From contig JASEVX010000011.1 of the NCBI GenBank assembly GCA_031761405.1, positions 38,729,700 to 38,793,699 on the forward strand: DNA of 64,000 bases, in the 5' to 3' direction. Shown piece by piece: positions 43,721 through 56,849 of this stretch. A program made the translations under genes and the position numbers. Position 1 is the first letter of the stretch. Every line of letters starts with the position of its first letter. The notes beneath the pieces were generated by a model. It was not told the origin of the DNA. It made no database searches and was given only the letters and a program-made list of their open reading frames with translations. The stretch comes from Serripes groenlandicus. Taxonomy: Eukaryota > Mollusca > Bivalvia > Cardiida > Cardiidae.

Positions 43721-46600
43721 CAAGTATGGAATGGTACATGTATCAGCAATTCTGCAAAACTGTGGTGTCGATACGTAATGCTTACAGTGACTGTCTAACA
43801 ATTTTGGAGTCAAATTAGTAAACCTATTAGTAACAGTTCAAGTATTAATTGAGCCAGTCCACAGATGCAAGTTCTGTTCTTTGCATATGATTGTAAAAGA
43901 TTCCACCATCTTCATTTGATTGAGCACATAGACAGACTGCTCTGCTCCTTCATTGTACATACACATCGTATCAGTTCGCACGAAAACGCTGAATCAGTGT
44001 CAAATGTGAGTAAACACTATCAATTTGTTAGCGTATCATTTATAGAGTCGACTATGTGCAAACGCTGGCTCACGTGGTTAAGTTCCTTTGGCAAAGAAAA
44101 AAAGCCCCTCTATTCTGTTGATATAGAGATGACATAATGGTTAACATGTAAACAGAATATTTGAACTCATGCATAAGTAATATGTAATCGTGATGAAAGA
44201 TATTTAGACAAATAGAAGATTTAAATAGCGTTCGTGAGCAGACATATTAGCGGTTAGTAAGTTGAACAAATCCAATCATTCCTCGGAATATATCTCAAAT
44301 GTTTTTCGGGTTCCCTTGGGTTCATCTACATTGTAAAAGTAAAACAATCAGTCAATGCACTCAATTCTCGCTCTGCAAAGTACAGAATTACAATACGATA
44401 TATTTGTTCTCAAGTAAACCGACAGATATATATAAGTCTAACAGTATTGTAAACAAATACTCAGAAATTTAAATTTGATAGCGAATTGGTAAAGTAACAT
44501 ATTATAATAAACCGTGCCGTTTTGCTAGTTAAATTTATATTTTAAGGAGTTCGATAATAAAGAAAATGACGGTCTGTCATTCTGCCAGTTAAATGTATTA
44601 CCCAAGGGTTCAACGATCAAACGAATCTCAGGCTGGCGTTCATTCTGCCAGACAAATGTAATCACACGAGTTCATGAATAAAGAGAATGTCGACATGTCA
44701 TTCTGCTAGGTAAATATATTACCAAGGAATTCGAGAATTGAAAAAAATGTCGGCCTTCTATTTTGCCAGTTACATGTTATACCCACGACTTCGAGAATAA
44801 AGTCGGCCTGTCAGGCTGGTAGTTTGTTACACAGCAGCAAGCAATTCTCGTGCTTCCAATCGCTTAGTATGTCAACGAATAGAACGAGATTTTAATTATG
44901 CCAGTCATTTTAGTTTGCTACCATCCATAACGAGAACATCTGCTAGTTTGCCAACCAGCAGACCGATACTCTCTCTTGGTTATTCTCTGTATACCTGACT
45001 CTTGTTTTATTCCATCAAAAACACGATCGTGTATGAGTGTAGATGCAAATTAATCATGTGATTTTCTATAGAAAAAATGCAATTATTCACAACGATGGTT
45101 TCGACCAAAACAATCCCTTTCAAATACGGGTTCCCTGATTTTGTCATTTGAAGAGCTTTTAGGAACGTTAACAGATTATATACCTAACAGTAAGATACCT
45201 CAATAATGTGTACGCTAAAAAAACATCAGTTCAGCATTTACGATCCGTTTACTTTTTCAAACATACAGACAATTTTTAGCGGACGAATTTTGTTTGTTCC
45301 ATAGTTTTATTGGGGTTTTAATCCATTTAAACCTTATTTAAAATACGTTACGACGAATGAACATATTTTCATGATCCCTGGGTAGACACACCAGTACTTA
45401 GCTGGGCAATTTGCCTTATCAATTGGCACTCAACCATAACTGTCACAACCGGGGTTCGAACCCTGGTCAGTCGTTTTTAAATATTGAAAATATGTAATTG
45501 AACATATTATTTTTCAGAAGATTTGAAAACCTTATGGCAAAAGTGGAAATTGCTCATTATCCTGACATCAGTATATTATACGTTATGTTATCCCTCAATG
45601 TCAGGCGTCAAGGAGGGAAGTCATTACTATCAGTCTTTAAGTCTTTTGTATGACTCGATCATAGTTGACGCTGTAACCAGTACACCACGAAGACACTCGA
45701 CGAAACACAATATCTGCACTTATAGAGAATACAATTTCATTATCAGACGAGATAATACAAATCCATCTTAAAGATAAATACTTTCGCTTCGAAATTACCA
45801 AATATATTCGGATTCCTATCTCTTAAGGGAATTATTCTCATTATAAATAATGCATTTTCTTTATTGCAGAAATGATGTAAAATTTCTATTTCAGTGAATT
45901 CATATCAATTCCGACCTTTTTATTTGTCATTTCTAGATAATTTCTTCCTAAACCAGGAACATCCCTTTGTCCATTACATTTATTTCGTTTTCGTAGTGCG
46001 TCTTATATCTTTATCTTGCCAACTGATATTAGGATATCATATTAATAATTATGTATGTATACCTATCTACTTGTTTCAGGTCTAAAATACTATTTTTTAA
46101 ATTTGAATTCCAATCCAACAACATTTTGATATTTTATCCAAAAGGTAAAACTACAATGGAATCCCAATACCTCGAACATGGAATATTCAAATATACCATT
46201 AAACAACTTGAACCATTTCCTGGAACGGATCTGTCTTTTGGAAACAGAGTAGCGGCAGTTCTGATTGCCCATAAGTGCAAACAAAACCGCTGCTGCACTG
46301 TTGTTCTAGATATATTTTGTTCATAGTTTTGCTTTTTAAAATAAACACTTAAGTATAAATAAATTAGCAAGCTGACTATACACGATTGAACTTAGTTAAC
46401 GTTAAATCCATCATTCACCCGAAAACGTCGATAACTCGAAATAATGTATGTTTACTGAAACACTTTTCTCGAATGGCTTAACATAATTATATCGTAAATT
46501 GAAATATGATTTGTAAATAAATTTTTACGAGAAGACAGTTGGTCGGCTCTTAGCCTTGCTTAATCAAACTAATGTAGGGAGAATCAATATATATCTGCTA
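43721..46600. other. Non-genic stretch
   Basis: 44520-44840 has a loose tandem of GTCATTCTGCCAGTTAAATG-like units with CGAGAATAAAG. A decayed SINE with CCGGGGTTCGAACCCTGG lies at about 45311-45474 (minus strand). Nothing else is recognised. Confidence 0.4.
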
Positions 46601-46637
46601 AAGACAGGTCGCTGTTCAATACAGTCAAATATATGTG

Positions 46638-46879
46638 TGTCATTCCTCGAGAAAACCAACATTATGGACTCTTGGTATTGTATCGATCCAGATCAGCCTA
46701 ATCCGGGCCGACACATTCCGTCTCACGGAGATAGAGGTATAGAGTAATGATTCCTGAAACAGTAAATCCACAGGAGGCGAAAAGTGTCTGTCTGGTTCAG
46801 CCTGCGCGGCATGTTTAGGCTGATCCGGGTGGATACTTAACGCAGAGTCGACACTGTTATTTTTTTCGCTGGACGGCTC
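46638..46879. mobile_element. GAGCCGTCCCGCG inverted-repeat element, copy b
   Basis: The left end is eroded (CCTCGAGAAAACCAACATTA); the right end is GGACGGCTC. ATATGTGT flanks both sides (46630-46637 and 46880-46887), a possible 8-bp target duplication. Open frames on both strands here are shadows. Confidence 0.65.
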
Positions 46880-47033
46880 ATATGTGTAATTGTTCAAAGT
46901 TTGGTTAACCGTCGACTGTCTTCTTAATTCACAGTTTAACAGAGGTGACCACTAACAGGACATTGACTGTTTATCTCGGTTGTTTATATAAACACATTTC
47001 CTTACGTGACTGAGCATATAAACCAAATTGGAT

Positions 47034-47287
47034 GTGCAGTGGTAAGACCATCCGCCTTGAGGGTTGGAGACTAGTGTTCAATCCTTAGTCGGATCATACA
47101 AAAACACTTCACAAATGGTAGCAGTTGATTCACCCATTTGTGCTCATGGTTTCAAGGATACCATTACTACAGAAGTGCGTATGTAAATATAGGCTTACCA
47201 CAAATGCAGATTATTTACCAAGGAAACACCCTGATATGACTTGATTACGGTTTGTGATGTAAAACACCAAACAAACAAACAAACAAA
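47034..47287 (+). repeat. SINE, plus strand
   Basis: tRNA-like head GGATGTGCAGTGGTAAGACC; tail GTAAAACACCAAACAAACAA. Confidence 0.6.
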
Positions 47288-47674
47288 GACATACAAATAA
47301 CTCCCGTGAACGATTTAAATTACAGAAACGGAATATCCTATTGAAAGATTCCTCGGAATACAACTGTTGATAAAAAGTCTACATGATCAGCGTCTAGCTA
47401 TTTTAGGGTCTTAATACAGTTACGCACAGTGATGACTTATGTAAGTCTGTCACCATGTGTCTTTCCAAGTCAAACATGTCCGATGTCTTACCTGATCCTA
47501 TGGGCTAACCATGAACGACTGTTTTTTTCAACGACCCACATTTGAGCATGGACCATACATAAAGCTGTTTGGCATACCGCATGAATGTAATCGATAACAT
47601 ATTTAACAGGATAGACAATGGCTCGTAACGTCAAGATATTTGTTATATGGCATACTCAGAGTACACAGAATAAA

Positions 47675-47859
47675 GACATACTAAAGACGGCAGTAATGTC
47701 TGCCCTCCTTGGTGCTCCGGGTAGTAGGGTAAACATTACGACTGACTGACTGGTGTCAGTATAAAAAGACCAGTAGAGCTGGTAACTAACCCAGGAAACG
47801 CCGTCACAAACTAAACAATTGTTGAAAGCTGCGTAAAACACCAAACAATCAATCAAACA
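47675..47859 (+). repeat. 5'-truncated SINE with 10-bp target duplication
   Basis: Body CCCTCCTTGGTGCTCCGGGT; tail AACACCAAACAATCAATCAA. ACAGAATAAA flanks at 47665-47674 and 47860-47869. Confidence 0.75.
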
Positions 47860-47899
47860 ACAGAATAAAACGTAACAAATTCCATTTGTTTCCATTGCA

Positions 47900-49360
47900 G
47901 CTTTGTTTAAGCTATCTTAGAAATAAACCGATACCAGTCAACGCAATTTAAGTAGAAAGTAGATTTATTGAAAACTATTTCTCTGCCAAAGGCAATTAAA
48001 GGCTTTTGCAAACAATGCAGATTCAGATGGAACAGCTCGTAACAAGTTGTCTTTCCTGCAATATTCATCGTTTGCCACTTGGACATTAAATGTTATCAAA
48101 TTTTCTGTTGGACGAAAAATGAAGTGGTCCAATTTTCAACATGGAAGAGTCGACTTTATACATTCGGCAGTGAAAGAGTTAAATAGCATCGGAGTCATCG
48201 TTTTTTGGCCAAAATCAAGTTCAAGCATCTTACCCCTCAACATTCAGTCTAAATTTCAGAGCATTCCATTCCGGTGTGTTTGCAAGTACAACATACTGTT
48301 TTGGAAATAGGCAATCAGGAACTGGTTTCTGATCGGTTTATCAGCAACAAGTTTACCTTCTGAACTTTTCCAGTTATATTTTTTAGGATCACTATTCAGA
48401 CTTGTCAATATTTGGACCAAGTCATAGACTTTGAGACAGTGTAATTAATTCGAGACGGATGTAGGAGGTACCATTTCTGGGAAAACAAATTCCAAAATGA
48501 ATATTACTTTCTGGAAAAACTTATCTAGTCTTAGTTTCTCTAGAGCCTAATGAGGATTTCCTCCATAAATTTAAGTCAATGCCTGCTCACCTTCATTGTA
48601 TATTTCACTAAGATATGTGGCTTTACCCCTCTATAAGGTTGTAGATACAAAATAACGTTTATCCACATATGTAATAGCATATATAACTGTCTTCGGTTAT
48701 TCCACTCAATATGTGTTTAATAACTGATTAAAATAGTGTCATGTCTTTAATTCAGCAGATATCCATATCAGAGAGGTGGATTAGGGCAATATCTTAGAGG
48801 TGTAAAGAATATGATTAGTATTCAAAATGAATATTTTCGAAAGATAGCAGATGTGTATCCGAAGGTCTCCAATTTCCAACATTGAAGAATCGACTTTGTG
48901 AAATTCGGCAGTGAAAATGTTAACAAGATTAGAGTCACATACACTTGCTACCACCAGTTCAGGTCATTTCCAATTCTTCAATTTTGAGAAGACGTTCTGT
49001 GTAAATTAAGAATTGCCGGTTGCAGTATTCGTTATAACTCGGACGTTGACCGTTATTCAAATAGCGAGTGGAAAGAAAATGCTGTCATGTTGTCAGCTTA
49101 CAATGTCCTTTTTCGGAAATTATTTGCTAATTCTACACTTGAGAGAAACTATTTGGTTGAAAGGTCGGTAGCTGTCTTCATTCATTACTTGGGTGTGATC
49201 AATTATTCAAATATCCTGTGAATAGATGAATATGTCAGTTTGGAAGCTTACACTATCCTTGTTCGGTAATTACATCCTGGTTTTCTCATTAATTGTGTGG
49301 TGCTAAAACTGTCCTACATAAAGTAAATATATGCTAGATCCTAGTTTCAATCGTTTTCGA
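47900..49360. other. Non-genic stretch
   Basis: Contains two related segments near 48110-48190 and 48860-48940 (CCAATTT.CAACAT.GAAGA.TCGACTTT). It may belong to the retroelement remnant to its right. No gene is called. Confidence 0.35.
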
Positions 49361-49369
49361 ATTAATGTC

Positions 49370-50620
49370 TCAAGTGGACGAAGTAATATTTTTAATTATA
49401 CACGGCTTCGGGTCCAAAGATTGATACACCCTATCAGAGTAAATGGTCTCTCCAGCGGCTGTATCAACTACTTCTCAATTATTGATATTTCCTACAACCG
49501 CGTAAACGCATTGGGAAGAAGATGACTATAAATGAAAGACAGTAATCTCGCTGGAAATCGTATCAGTTGTGCCACTTTGTGACTGAAAACAATTCCTGAT
49601 GATATACGACGGCCCATGTTGTTACTCTTTACCCCGGACAACAGACCTAATACTTGCTTCTGGGTTGCTGAAATGTCTACTTCTTCAACTCATTGTCGTT
49701 TAAATAGCTTTTCCTCTGGTCGACTCTTCAGTGCCCAATCCCATGACAACCAACGCATTTATCTAATTCAGTTGGCTGACGTCTTCTGGATCTATTACTT
49801 CTTTCAAGGAAGCTTGTATTCCCTTATATATGGCCTGCATGGTTCGATCTATAGACTCCATGGCACCCCCAGACGGACCAGCAGTACACACCAATGGATC
49901 AGGGTCATCAACGGATGCCACTACCTGAATTAAGGGCTCCTTCCGTCTATTCGTTTTTCCTTCACCTTAAATATCCTGGCGTACATGACGGAACATACAC
50001 ATTTGGTCTAGAGCAGACTCCATTGTCCTAGGTCTATGCAAATATACACGTTGTCCGGCTTCATTGTCGCATAAACCGTGACATAACGGGGTAACCGCCT
50101 GCTGTTGAGCATACGAAGCAGGCAGCGTGTAAAAGGCGTTTGCAGATAATTATGCATGATTATGTCAGACTAATCCATCATTGTTTTATCTGTACGTTGT
50201 ACAGCCTGTTGAAATTTCATTTGTGCATCCTCTTGCAATTCCTAAATCGGGACTCGAGCCTAGCAAGCAATTCATTAAATGAAAGATTCGCGTCCCTTTC
50301 CGCTATAATGGCAAAGATGTCTGAGGCATTACCTGGCAGGCTCCATCACAGACAGTTAAGTCTTTCGGCCGGAGTCCATCCGACAGACGCAGCATATATA
50401 ACACATTTATTTTGAAAGGCCCATCAGTTTCCATACCGATCAAAAGCGACTAAGACAAGAACGATCTCCCGGGCCCCCTGATTGACCCGAAGGTAAATAC
50501 ATGGCTCGGGGAGCATCGCTTTTAATCGACTGGATCTCACCTTTCAAGCCGTGTATCATATCCGGCATTGTGGTTATTTCTTGTGTCTAATCAGAATTAA
50601 ATTAATGTTTCATATCACCC
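49370..50620 (-). pseudogene. Ty3/Gypsy-like retrotransposon gag-protease remnant
   Basis: Read on the minus strand, 50620-49620 gives gag-like pieces in more than one frame with several stops, and 49475-49370 gives a retropepsin-like stretch with DTAAGETIYSDRVYQSL, where DTAA takes the place of the usual D-T/S-G. The order gag then protease fits a Ty3/Gypsy element. No zinc knuckle, reverse transcriptase, integrase or LTR was found. Frameshifts and stops make it a dead fossil. The plus-strand open frames at 49616-49933 and 50140-50415 are shadows. Recognition is from memory of related elements. Confidence 0.5.
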
Positions 50621-50879
50621 ACTCGCAACACGATATCTTACCGGATCCGTTAACCCCTGTACCCCACCCTGTTACTTGGGTTTTGGGAAAAGAGGAGAAT
50701 CCACAAAGACACGCCTGGAACGATCATGGAATAATATTTTGAAATCAATTAACTCCATCTCCTCTGAAATATATGCCCTCCTGGCTAGACTCGCCATAAT
50801 ATCGGGACAAATGTTACCACACCAGGAATATCACGCAATTCACTCTCAGATGCAAAATTAATAGAACCAATTCTTCTCT

Positions 50880-52180
50880 TAGACATACTTATTTGAAATA
50901 AGATAGAGGCATAAAAGAATAATTAACTTCAATATACACATAATATACCAACAGATTGGTTACTTCACCCACCAGCGAATGCACTCGAATAATGTTCAAG
51001 AACGTCAAGTCCAAACGGCAATTACTGCTTGACCTATTAACAACAAAAGCTATCTAAATTTAAGTCTCGGACCAAAATGGCTGCCAGACCATATGCTGTT
51101 GGGAATTAAATTAAAAGGCCTGGTTCTGAAGAAAACCTTCTGACACCAATAAAGTATCACTCACCGATCAGCAGTTGTCGGATGGCTGTTATCTTTTAGT
51201 ATACTTCAAGTATGTTGTTTGTTCTTAAGGGTTTGTCGATTGTTAGTTTGGTCGTTTACTAGGTCTTGCCACTATAGGTGTGATGTTTATAAGCAGCGGG
51301 AAAAAACGTCTGTCCTGTACGAGATGCGGGATCGAAGAGACCGAATCTTGTTGTTTCAGTGATGACGTCAGAACTTTACATCATGCAACGGCGAGAAGAC
51401 CCTAATGGAATGCAATGTCCCACAAGGACAATAATCAACTTTCACCACAAATAAATTATATGCACATGCATATATTTAGAACATGTTTTAATTATAATTA
51501 TCTTTTCTAGAGTGTGTAGTAATGTGCCACTTTTCCCACCTTTGTATGTGCAATACAGATTCAAATTATATATATCACATGCTATTATACAGACGTTTAC
51601 TATGTTTATTTTGTTTATTTAATGTCTAACAATGTTTCTGTTGGAACAGAAGCATATGCTACCAGAAGACAGCAATACCCATCTTATCTAAAATATTGTT
51701 AACTCCAGAAGTAAGAAGATACAGTTTCAATATATAATAAATACTTTTTGTGGAAAGATGAGAAATGTATTGTTCAGATCATATTCTCACAAACGGCGTC
51801 AACTGCAGAGATATAAATACGTTTTTATCATTGCATGGGTTAAGCAAAATATTTCAGTGACATCAAGTATCTTTACCCGTATAATCAGTTTGTACATTTA
51901 AATTACTTTACTCGGTTCACATATGTCCAACGGCTGTCTAATAAGTCAAGTTCAATCAGATCGTGCCAGTTCGGTGTCTAGTTTGTTCCCAAATAACGAA
52001 GCCCATCTATCAACGTGTTTAATCAGGCGTCGAACTGGTCGATACCATGATTGTGTATGAGACACAGCTTTGATTAGACTTCATGCTGCTGGAAAATGAC
52101 TTCTAAACGATTGTCGCAATAGTTTTATATGTTTAGATATATTTTTTTTTAATTTAAAAAATGGTCTTAATTTAAAAACA
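50880..52180. other. Non-genic stretch
   Basis: AT-rich; no gene or repeat family is recognised. Confidence 0.4.
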
Positions 52181-52189
52181 ATGTAGCAG

Positions 52190-52860
52190 ACAGGACGGCG
52201 ACCATCCGCGACCGTACGGCGACAAAAAAAGTATAAGGTCGCCGTAAACGTGAACATAATTCCAAACTTGATAAAAGAAAAGCGAATTTACCGCGACCGC
52301 CATAACCTCTCCGCGCTTATGACGTTTCTACTGAGATATATTGGCTTGGCATTCGTTGCAATCTAACCACGCCTATTCTTACCACCCATCTTCTACGTGT
52401 ATCGCGATTGCACGGCGACCTCACGGTGACTATATACTCTGGTCAAATACTCAGAAATTTCTGATGTATGAACTTTGAAACGCCAGTTTTTATAGCAGGT
52501 CGCACTTGAAAACCATGGTCGCCATATGAGCGTAGGACAAACTCAATAAGTCGTGGTGAGGGCGCCATGAAGTCGCCGTTGCAGAAGTTACCATTTTCGC
52601 AGCGTTTTTGCCAGGCGTGAACTGTGCGTGTACAACGTTCATGGAGATGTTGCGACGATTGACTAACGGCCTTCGCAGCCCACCGCGTTCCAGATCAGAT
52701 CGACGAACAGTGGCGTTAGTTTTGAACATGCTCAAAACAAACACCTTAACTCGGCGATCATTGGCGACCATGGCGACTACAGCACCTGTATACCACGCTT
52801 ATGGCTCTATTGAAGCGCTCTGTGCCCATTTCCGTCGCCGTCTGATGGGGGGTATAACTG
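52190..52860. other. GC-richer segment of unknown nature
   Basis: Many GGCGACC and TCGCCG words (ACCATGGCGACTACAGC, GGCGACCATCCGCGACC) on both strands, unlike the AT-rich surroundings. Open frames of 93-145 codons exist on both strands but match nothing I recognise. Possibly a mobile element. Confidence 0.4.
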
Positions 52861-53463
52861 ATTGTCTAAAATGGAATGTTTACCACAAATCAAATATAAC
52901 AATGCGTGTAAATAACAGGGCTTTATTTAGATTGTCTAGTTGTTTGCATGTTACAAAATGTAATTTGATTGGTGTATTTAGCTCTAACAATAGCCCGAGT
53001 CATCAGTGCATTAGAACACTTCGAATACACCCCAGAGTTCGATAAGTAATCATAGCGTGTTTCAAGAAAGTTCTGTAAAGCAGTATCTATTTGGATTCTT
53101 TAGCAAAGTACCCAACGATAAGTACTGTATATTACTGCGAATGAAACGTAACCTTAGGGTTCGAACAATAGTTGCAACCAGCATGCCACTTTCCGACCAG
53201 TAACATTGTAAACAGAGTATTCAATATATTTCATTGATTGGAGTTTAACACCGTTTCCATCAGTATTTCAGTTATAGTATCCCGTAGTACAATATCAAAC
53301 CCGATACCGCTAATGAAACATAATATTCCCTACATGTCTGGCCAATACAAAACGCGAAACTTAAAAAGTTAGAAATCTGAATAAGGTGTTGTTTTTTTTA
53401 AATCACACAATAAACTAATTTAAGTTTTAATATACTAATTACACATGTGTCATTAATTAAACC

Positions 53464-53471
<8 letters not shown>

Positions 53472-53492
<21 letters not shown>
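53472..53492. repeat. AT microsatellite
   Basis: About ten TA units. Confidence 0.8.
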
Positions 53493-53494
<2 letters not shown>

Positions 53495-53837
53495 CCTTAA
53501 ATAAAGTTAAAATAAACTGTTATAAATATGAAAATAAGAAAACTGAATTGTTAATGATGTACAGTAAGTTCGCGATTACCCTTAACGTGCAAATTATCCT
53601 TATGTGAACAAATTCCTGCACTGGTTTTTATTCTTTCAAATTCTAAATAAGTGTGAATATTCAATGAGCAGGTTGTAGTAGTTGTAGATCTGAAAGTACT
53701 TATAGATCGGGCAGTGGTACTTTTACATCTGTAGTGTTTTTCACGATTCACAATTTCTATTGGTATTTATACAGTTATAGCGAATCTTACACCAAGATGC
53801 GAATGCAATTTGAAATTATAAACATAAGGGCCGTGTA

Positions 53838-54080
53838 GTGTATGTGTACAACATTAAATGAATGAACAGCTGCATACATGTAGCTTAGTAGAACATTTAG
53901 TAATACACAGATTAACATGAAATGCATGGGTTATATAGAAATATGTTACACTAAGAGACGTCGCTTTGAGTGGATAAACTTTCATTCATAAGTTCATGTG
54001 TTAAGACATTATACACAACACTCTCCCCCTTCAAATGTAGAGTCATCAATTCGAATTCAATTTTAAAATCGCAATCATAA
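53838..54080. repeat. Direct repeat, first copy
   Basis: TATGTGTACAACATTAAATG ... AACACTCTCCCCCTTCAAAT, repeated at 54506-54750 about 670 bp away. Confidence 0.65.
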
Positions 54081-54202
54081 TACACCTGATGAACGTATGA
54101 ACTGCTTTAATTTGTTCCGATTGTAATTAGCCATGACGTTCCACTGTCCAGGATGACCTCAATTAACATAATCATTATCATTTATAGCGGTTCAAAATCC
54201 AA

Positions 54203-54468
54203 GACCCGGCTGGGTAGCTCAATTGGTAGCGTATCTGACTCGTGATCTGGAGTTCACGGGTTCGATACCCGGTTGCGGCGACATTCTTTCGGGCGATGTT
54301 TTCCATTGCCTCTCACCTCTGATCTATGTGAGAAAGTAGTCAGTGGCTTCGAAAGAGTAAGTACTGGTGTGGGAAAGCCGGGAAAACATGGGTAGGTGCA
54401 CTGACCGCCGTGATATGACCAAAGCTGTTGAAAGCGGCGTTAAACTCCAAACAAACAAACAAACAAAA
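54203..54468 (+). repeat. Full-length tRNA-headed SINE with 11-bp target duplication
   Basis: Head GGCTGGGTAGCTCAATTGGT, box B GGGTTCGATACCC, central part CTGACCGCCGTGATATGACC, tail GCGTTAAACTCCAAACAAAC. TCAAAATCCAA flanks at 54192-54202 and 54469-54479. It is the best-kept member in the window. The tRNA-like part has a broken D-stem, so it is not a tRNA gene. Confidence 0.88.
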
Positions 54469-54505
54469 TCAAAATCCAAACCTCGTCGCCATTTGCTGTG
54501 TACAT

Positions 54506-54750
54506 GTATGTGTACAACATTAAATGGAGTAACAACCATATAGCTTAGCAGAATATTTAATACTAAACATATTAACATGGAATACAAGGGTTATATAGAA
54601 ATATGTAACACTACGAGGCGTGGCTTTGAGTCGATACACTTTTATTCGCGAGTTAATTAGTTAAGACAATATACACAGCACTCTCCCCTTTCAAATGTCA
54701 TCAATTCAAATTTAATTTTGAAATCGCTATTATAATTACACGTGCGGAAA
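54506..54750. repeat. Direct repeat, second copy
   Basis: Counterpart of 53838-54080; the SINE lies between the two. Confidence 0.65.
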
Positions 54751-55730
54751 GTTCCAACATATTGCTTTTATTCGTTCAGTGTGTAAATGACGCATGAGGG
54801 AAAGTATGCACATACTGCTTTAATTTGTCCATACATGATGCGCGTGATAAAGTCATGTTGACAGCGTTGAAGTTCAATTTATTTTTAAATCGTGTAATTC
54901 ATATATTTTAACATAATATGTCTTTCGAGTTCTTTCTTTTGGGTAAGTGATGTCGAATCAAATCCATTTTCCGGCTTCATATGCCAATAAGTTACCGCAT
55001 GTTATGTTTAGACCAGAACTATTTGGAGGTTCGAAAGGACTTACATGGGTATTAACTGGCAACAGTCCATTCCTTTTTAAAAAATATTCCACATATCATC
55101 CACTTTCATTGACATGATATACGATCTGCAATTACCAAGATATCTCTCTGAACCCGAGATGGTGTTCACAAACGGAGGACTGATATAGAAAGACAGATGT
55201 GAAGTAATTCAATGCCAATATTGTAAAACACTAGCCTATATTCCAGTCTCAAACTGATGAGTATCTTCGGATTTCGCCTACTATAGCAATTGGGTCTAAC
55301 GAGCCCATTCTAAATTCAAGTTTACACATGCAATTTGAGTATACAAACGCCTAATTAATTCAACAAATTTGCAAATGACTTTAATACGCACGCGATTTTT
55401 GTTTGTTCGTACTTTAATTGACATTAGACATTGAATATGTTAGCCTTATTTCTAAATAATATTCAACAATGTTCCCAAATTTAGACTCGGCTTGTTTAAG
55501 GAGATACACATTTCACTAGCGCCCAATCAATACAACAATACATCTCTGGCCGTTCTTATATCCGATAAAATAACAAAAATTCACCATTATCTGTAACCAT
55601 CTCGTGTACGTTTCCCAATAACCAAATTGATATTGCCTGTTGAGGGTTTGAAATAAGTATCGTTTCTCACATGAAGAATGTAAAACGTCTATTATTTGTC
55701 GAGAACAAATAAAACCCTTATTCCTTCGTA
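54751..55730. other. Non-genic stretch
   Basis: AT-rich; nothing is recognised. Confidence 0.4.
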
Positions 55731-55734
55731 TGCA

Positions 55735-56480
55735 TTTACCAGGAGGGCCGTGATGAACCTGGATCGCTCACCTTATATTTCTTTCACTTTAGCCATATAA
55801 GCCCCGCCACCTGGCGGCCATAGTTTTTGACCAATCAACATGGCTTGAAGGAATCTGATAGAGGGTCACCCTAGGAATATTACAACAAAATTATTTGAAA
55901 ATCAGCCAAAGACTTTCGGAGAAGATTGTTTAACTTTTCACGAAAGCCATATAAGGCAAAATAGCCCCGCCCTGTGGTGGCCATGTTTTTCGACCAATCA
56001 ACATCGCTTTAAGTAATCAGATAGTGAGTCACATTAGCAACATTTCTAAAAAAAAATTGAAAATCGGCCTGACACTTTCAGAGGAGATTTTTTTTTAAAT
56101 TTTCACCATAGCCATATAAGGCAAAATAGCTAGCCCCCTGGCGGCCATGTTTTTCGACCAATCAACATAGCTTGAAGGAATCTGACAGAGGGTCATCCAA
56201 GAAACATTTCTACAAAATTATTTGAAAATCTGCCAACCAGTTTGGGAGAAGAAGAATGTTAAGGTTGTTTGCGTTTCGTTGCCATTGAAACCAGAATTCT
56301 GCATGGATCCCAAAAAACTGAAGGAAGTCAGGTGAGGTCATTTAGAGGATGCTTTATGTGAAGTTTCATCCCAATTGCCATAATGTTTACTGCGGAGAAG
56401 AAGTTGACGGGCGACGTACGCTGGACAAAAGGTGATCACAATTACTCACCTTGAGCACTATGTGCTCAGGTGAGCTAAAA
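55735..56480 (+). repeat. Hairpin-ended tandem repeat (GCCATATAAGGCAAAATAGC type)
   Basis: Three units of about 175 bp, each with GGCGGCCATGTTTTTCGACC and AATCAACAT.GCTTGAAGGAA, then a single-copy part. The end is a long palindrome (CTCACCTTGAGCACTATGTG, then CTCAGGTGAGCTAA). Confidence 0.7.
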
Positions 56481-56590
56481 ATAGATACTTCTTAAACGGT
56501 TGTTGGGTTCATAGGACAGAGATCAAAAGGAAGTGAGGTTTTGTTTGTTTTAAAGTATTGTTGAAAAAGTGATTTGATGTGTTGACATTT

Positions 56591-56849
56591 GAGCCGTCCC
56601 GCGGAAAACCAACATTATTGACTCTGCGTAATGTATCGACCAAGATAAGCCTGCGCAGTCTGCGCGGTCTAATCCGTGGCGACACATTCCGTCCCAGGTG
56701 GATAGAGGTATTGAGTAATGATTACTGAAACAGAAAATCCACAGTAGGCGAAAAGTGTCTGTCCGGGTTCGCCTGCACGGCATGATTAGGCTGGTCCGGG
56801 TCGATACTTTACGCAGAGTCCACACTGTTGGTTTCTCGCGGGACGGCTC
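56591..56849. mobile_element. GAGCCGTCCCGCG inverted-repeat element, copy c
   Basis: 259 bp with intact ends GAGCCGTCCCGCGGAAAACC and TTTCTCGCGGGACGGCTC. The open minus-strand frame across it is a by-product of the palindrome. Confidence 0.7.

Noticed and set aside
46051..46326. Possible coding exon (QYLEHGIFKYTIKQ...)
   Set aside because: Chance splice-like signals nearby, but no matching exons and no recognised domain.
52608..53045. 145-codon open frame
   Set aside because: No recognised domain, a competing frame on the other strand, and it continues into AT-rich sequence; kept only as an unexplained segment.
54203..54280. Possible tRNA gene
   Set aside because: Good box A and box B but broken D-stem and acceptor pairing; it is the head of a SINE with target duplications.
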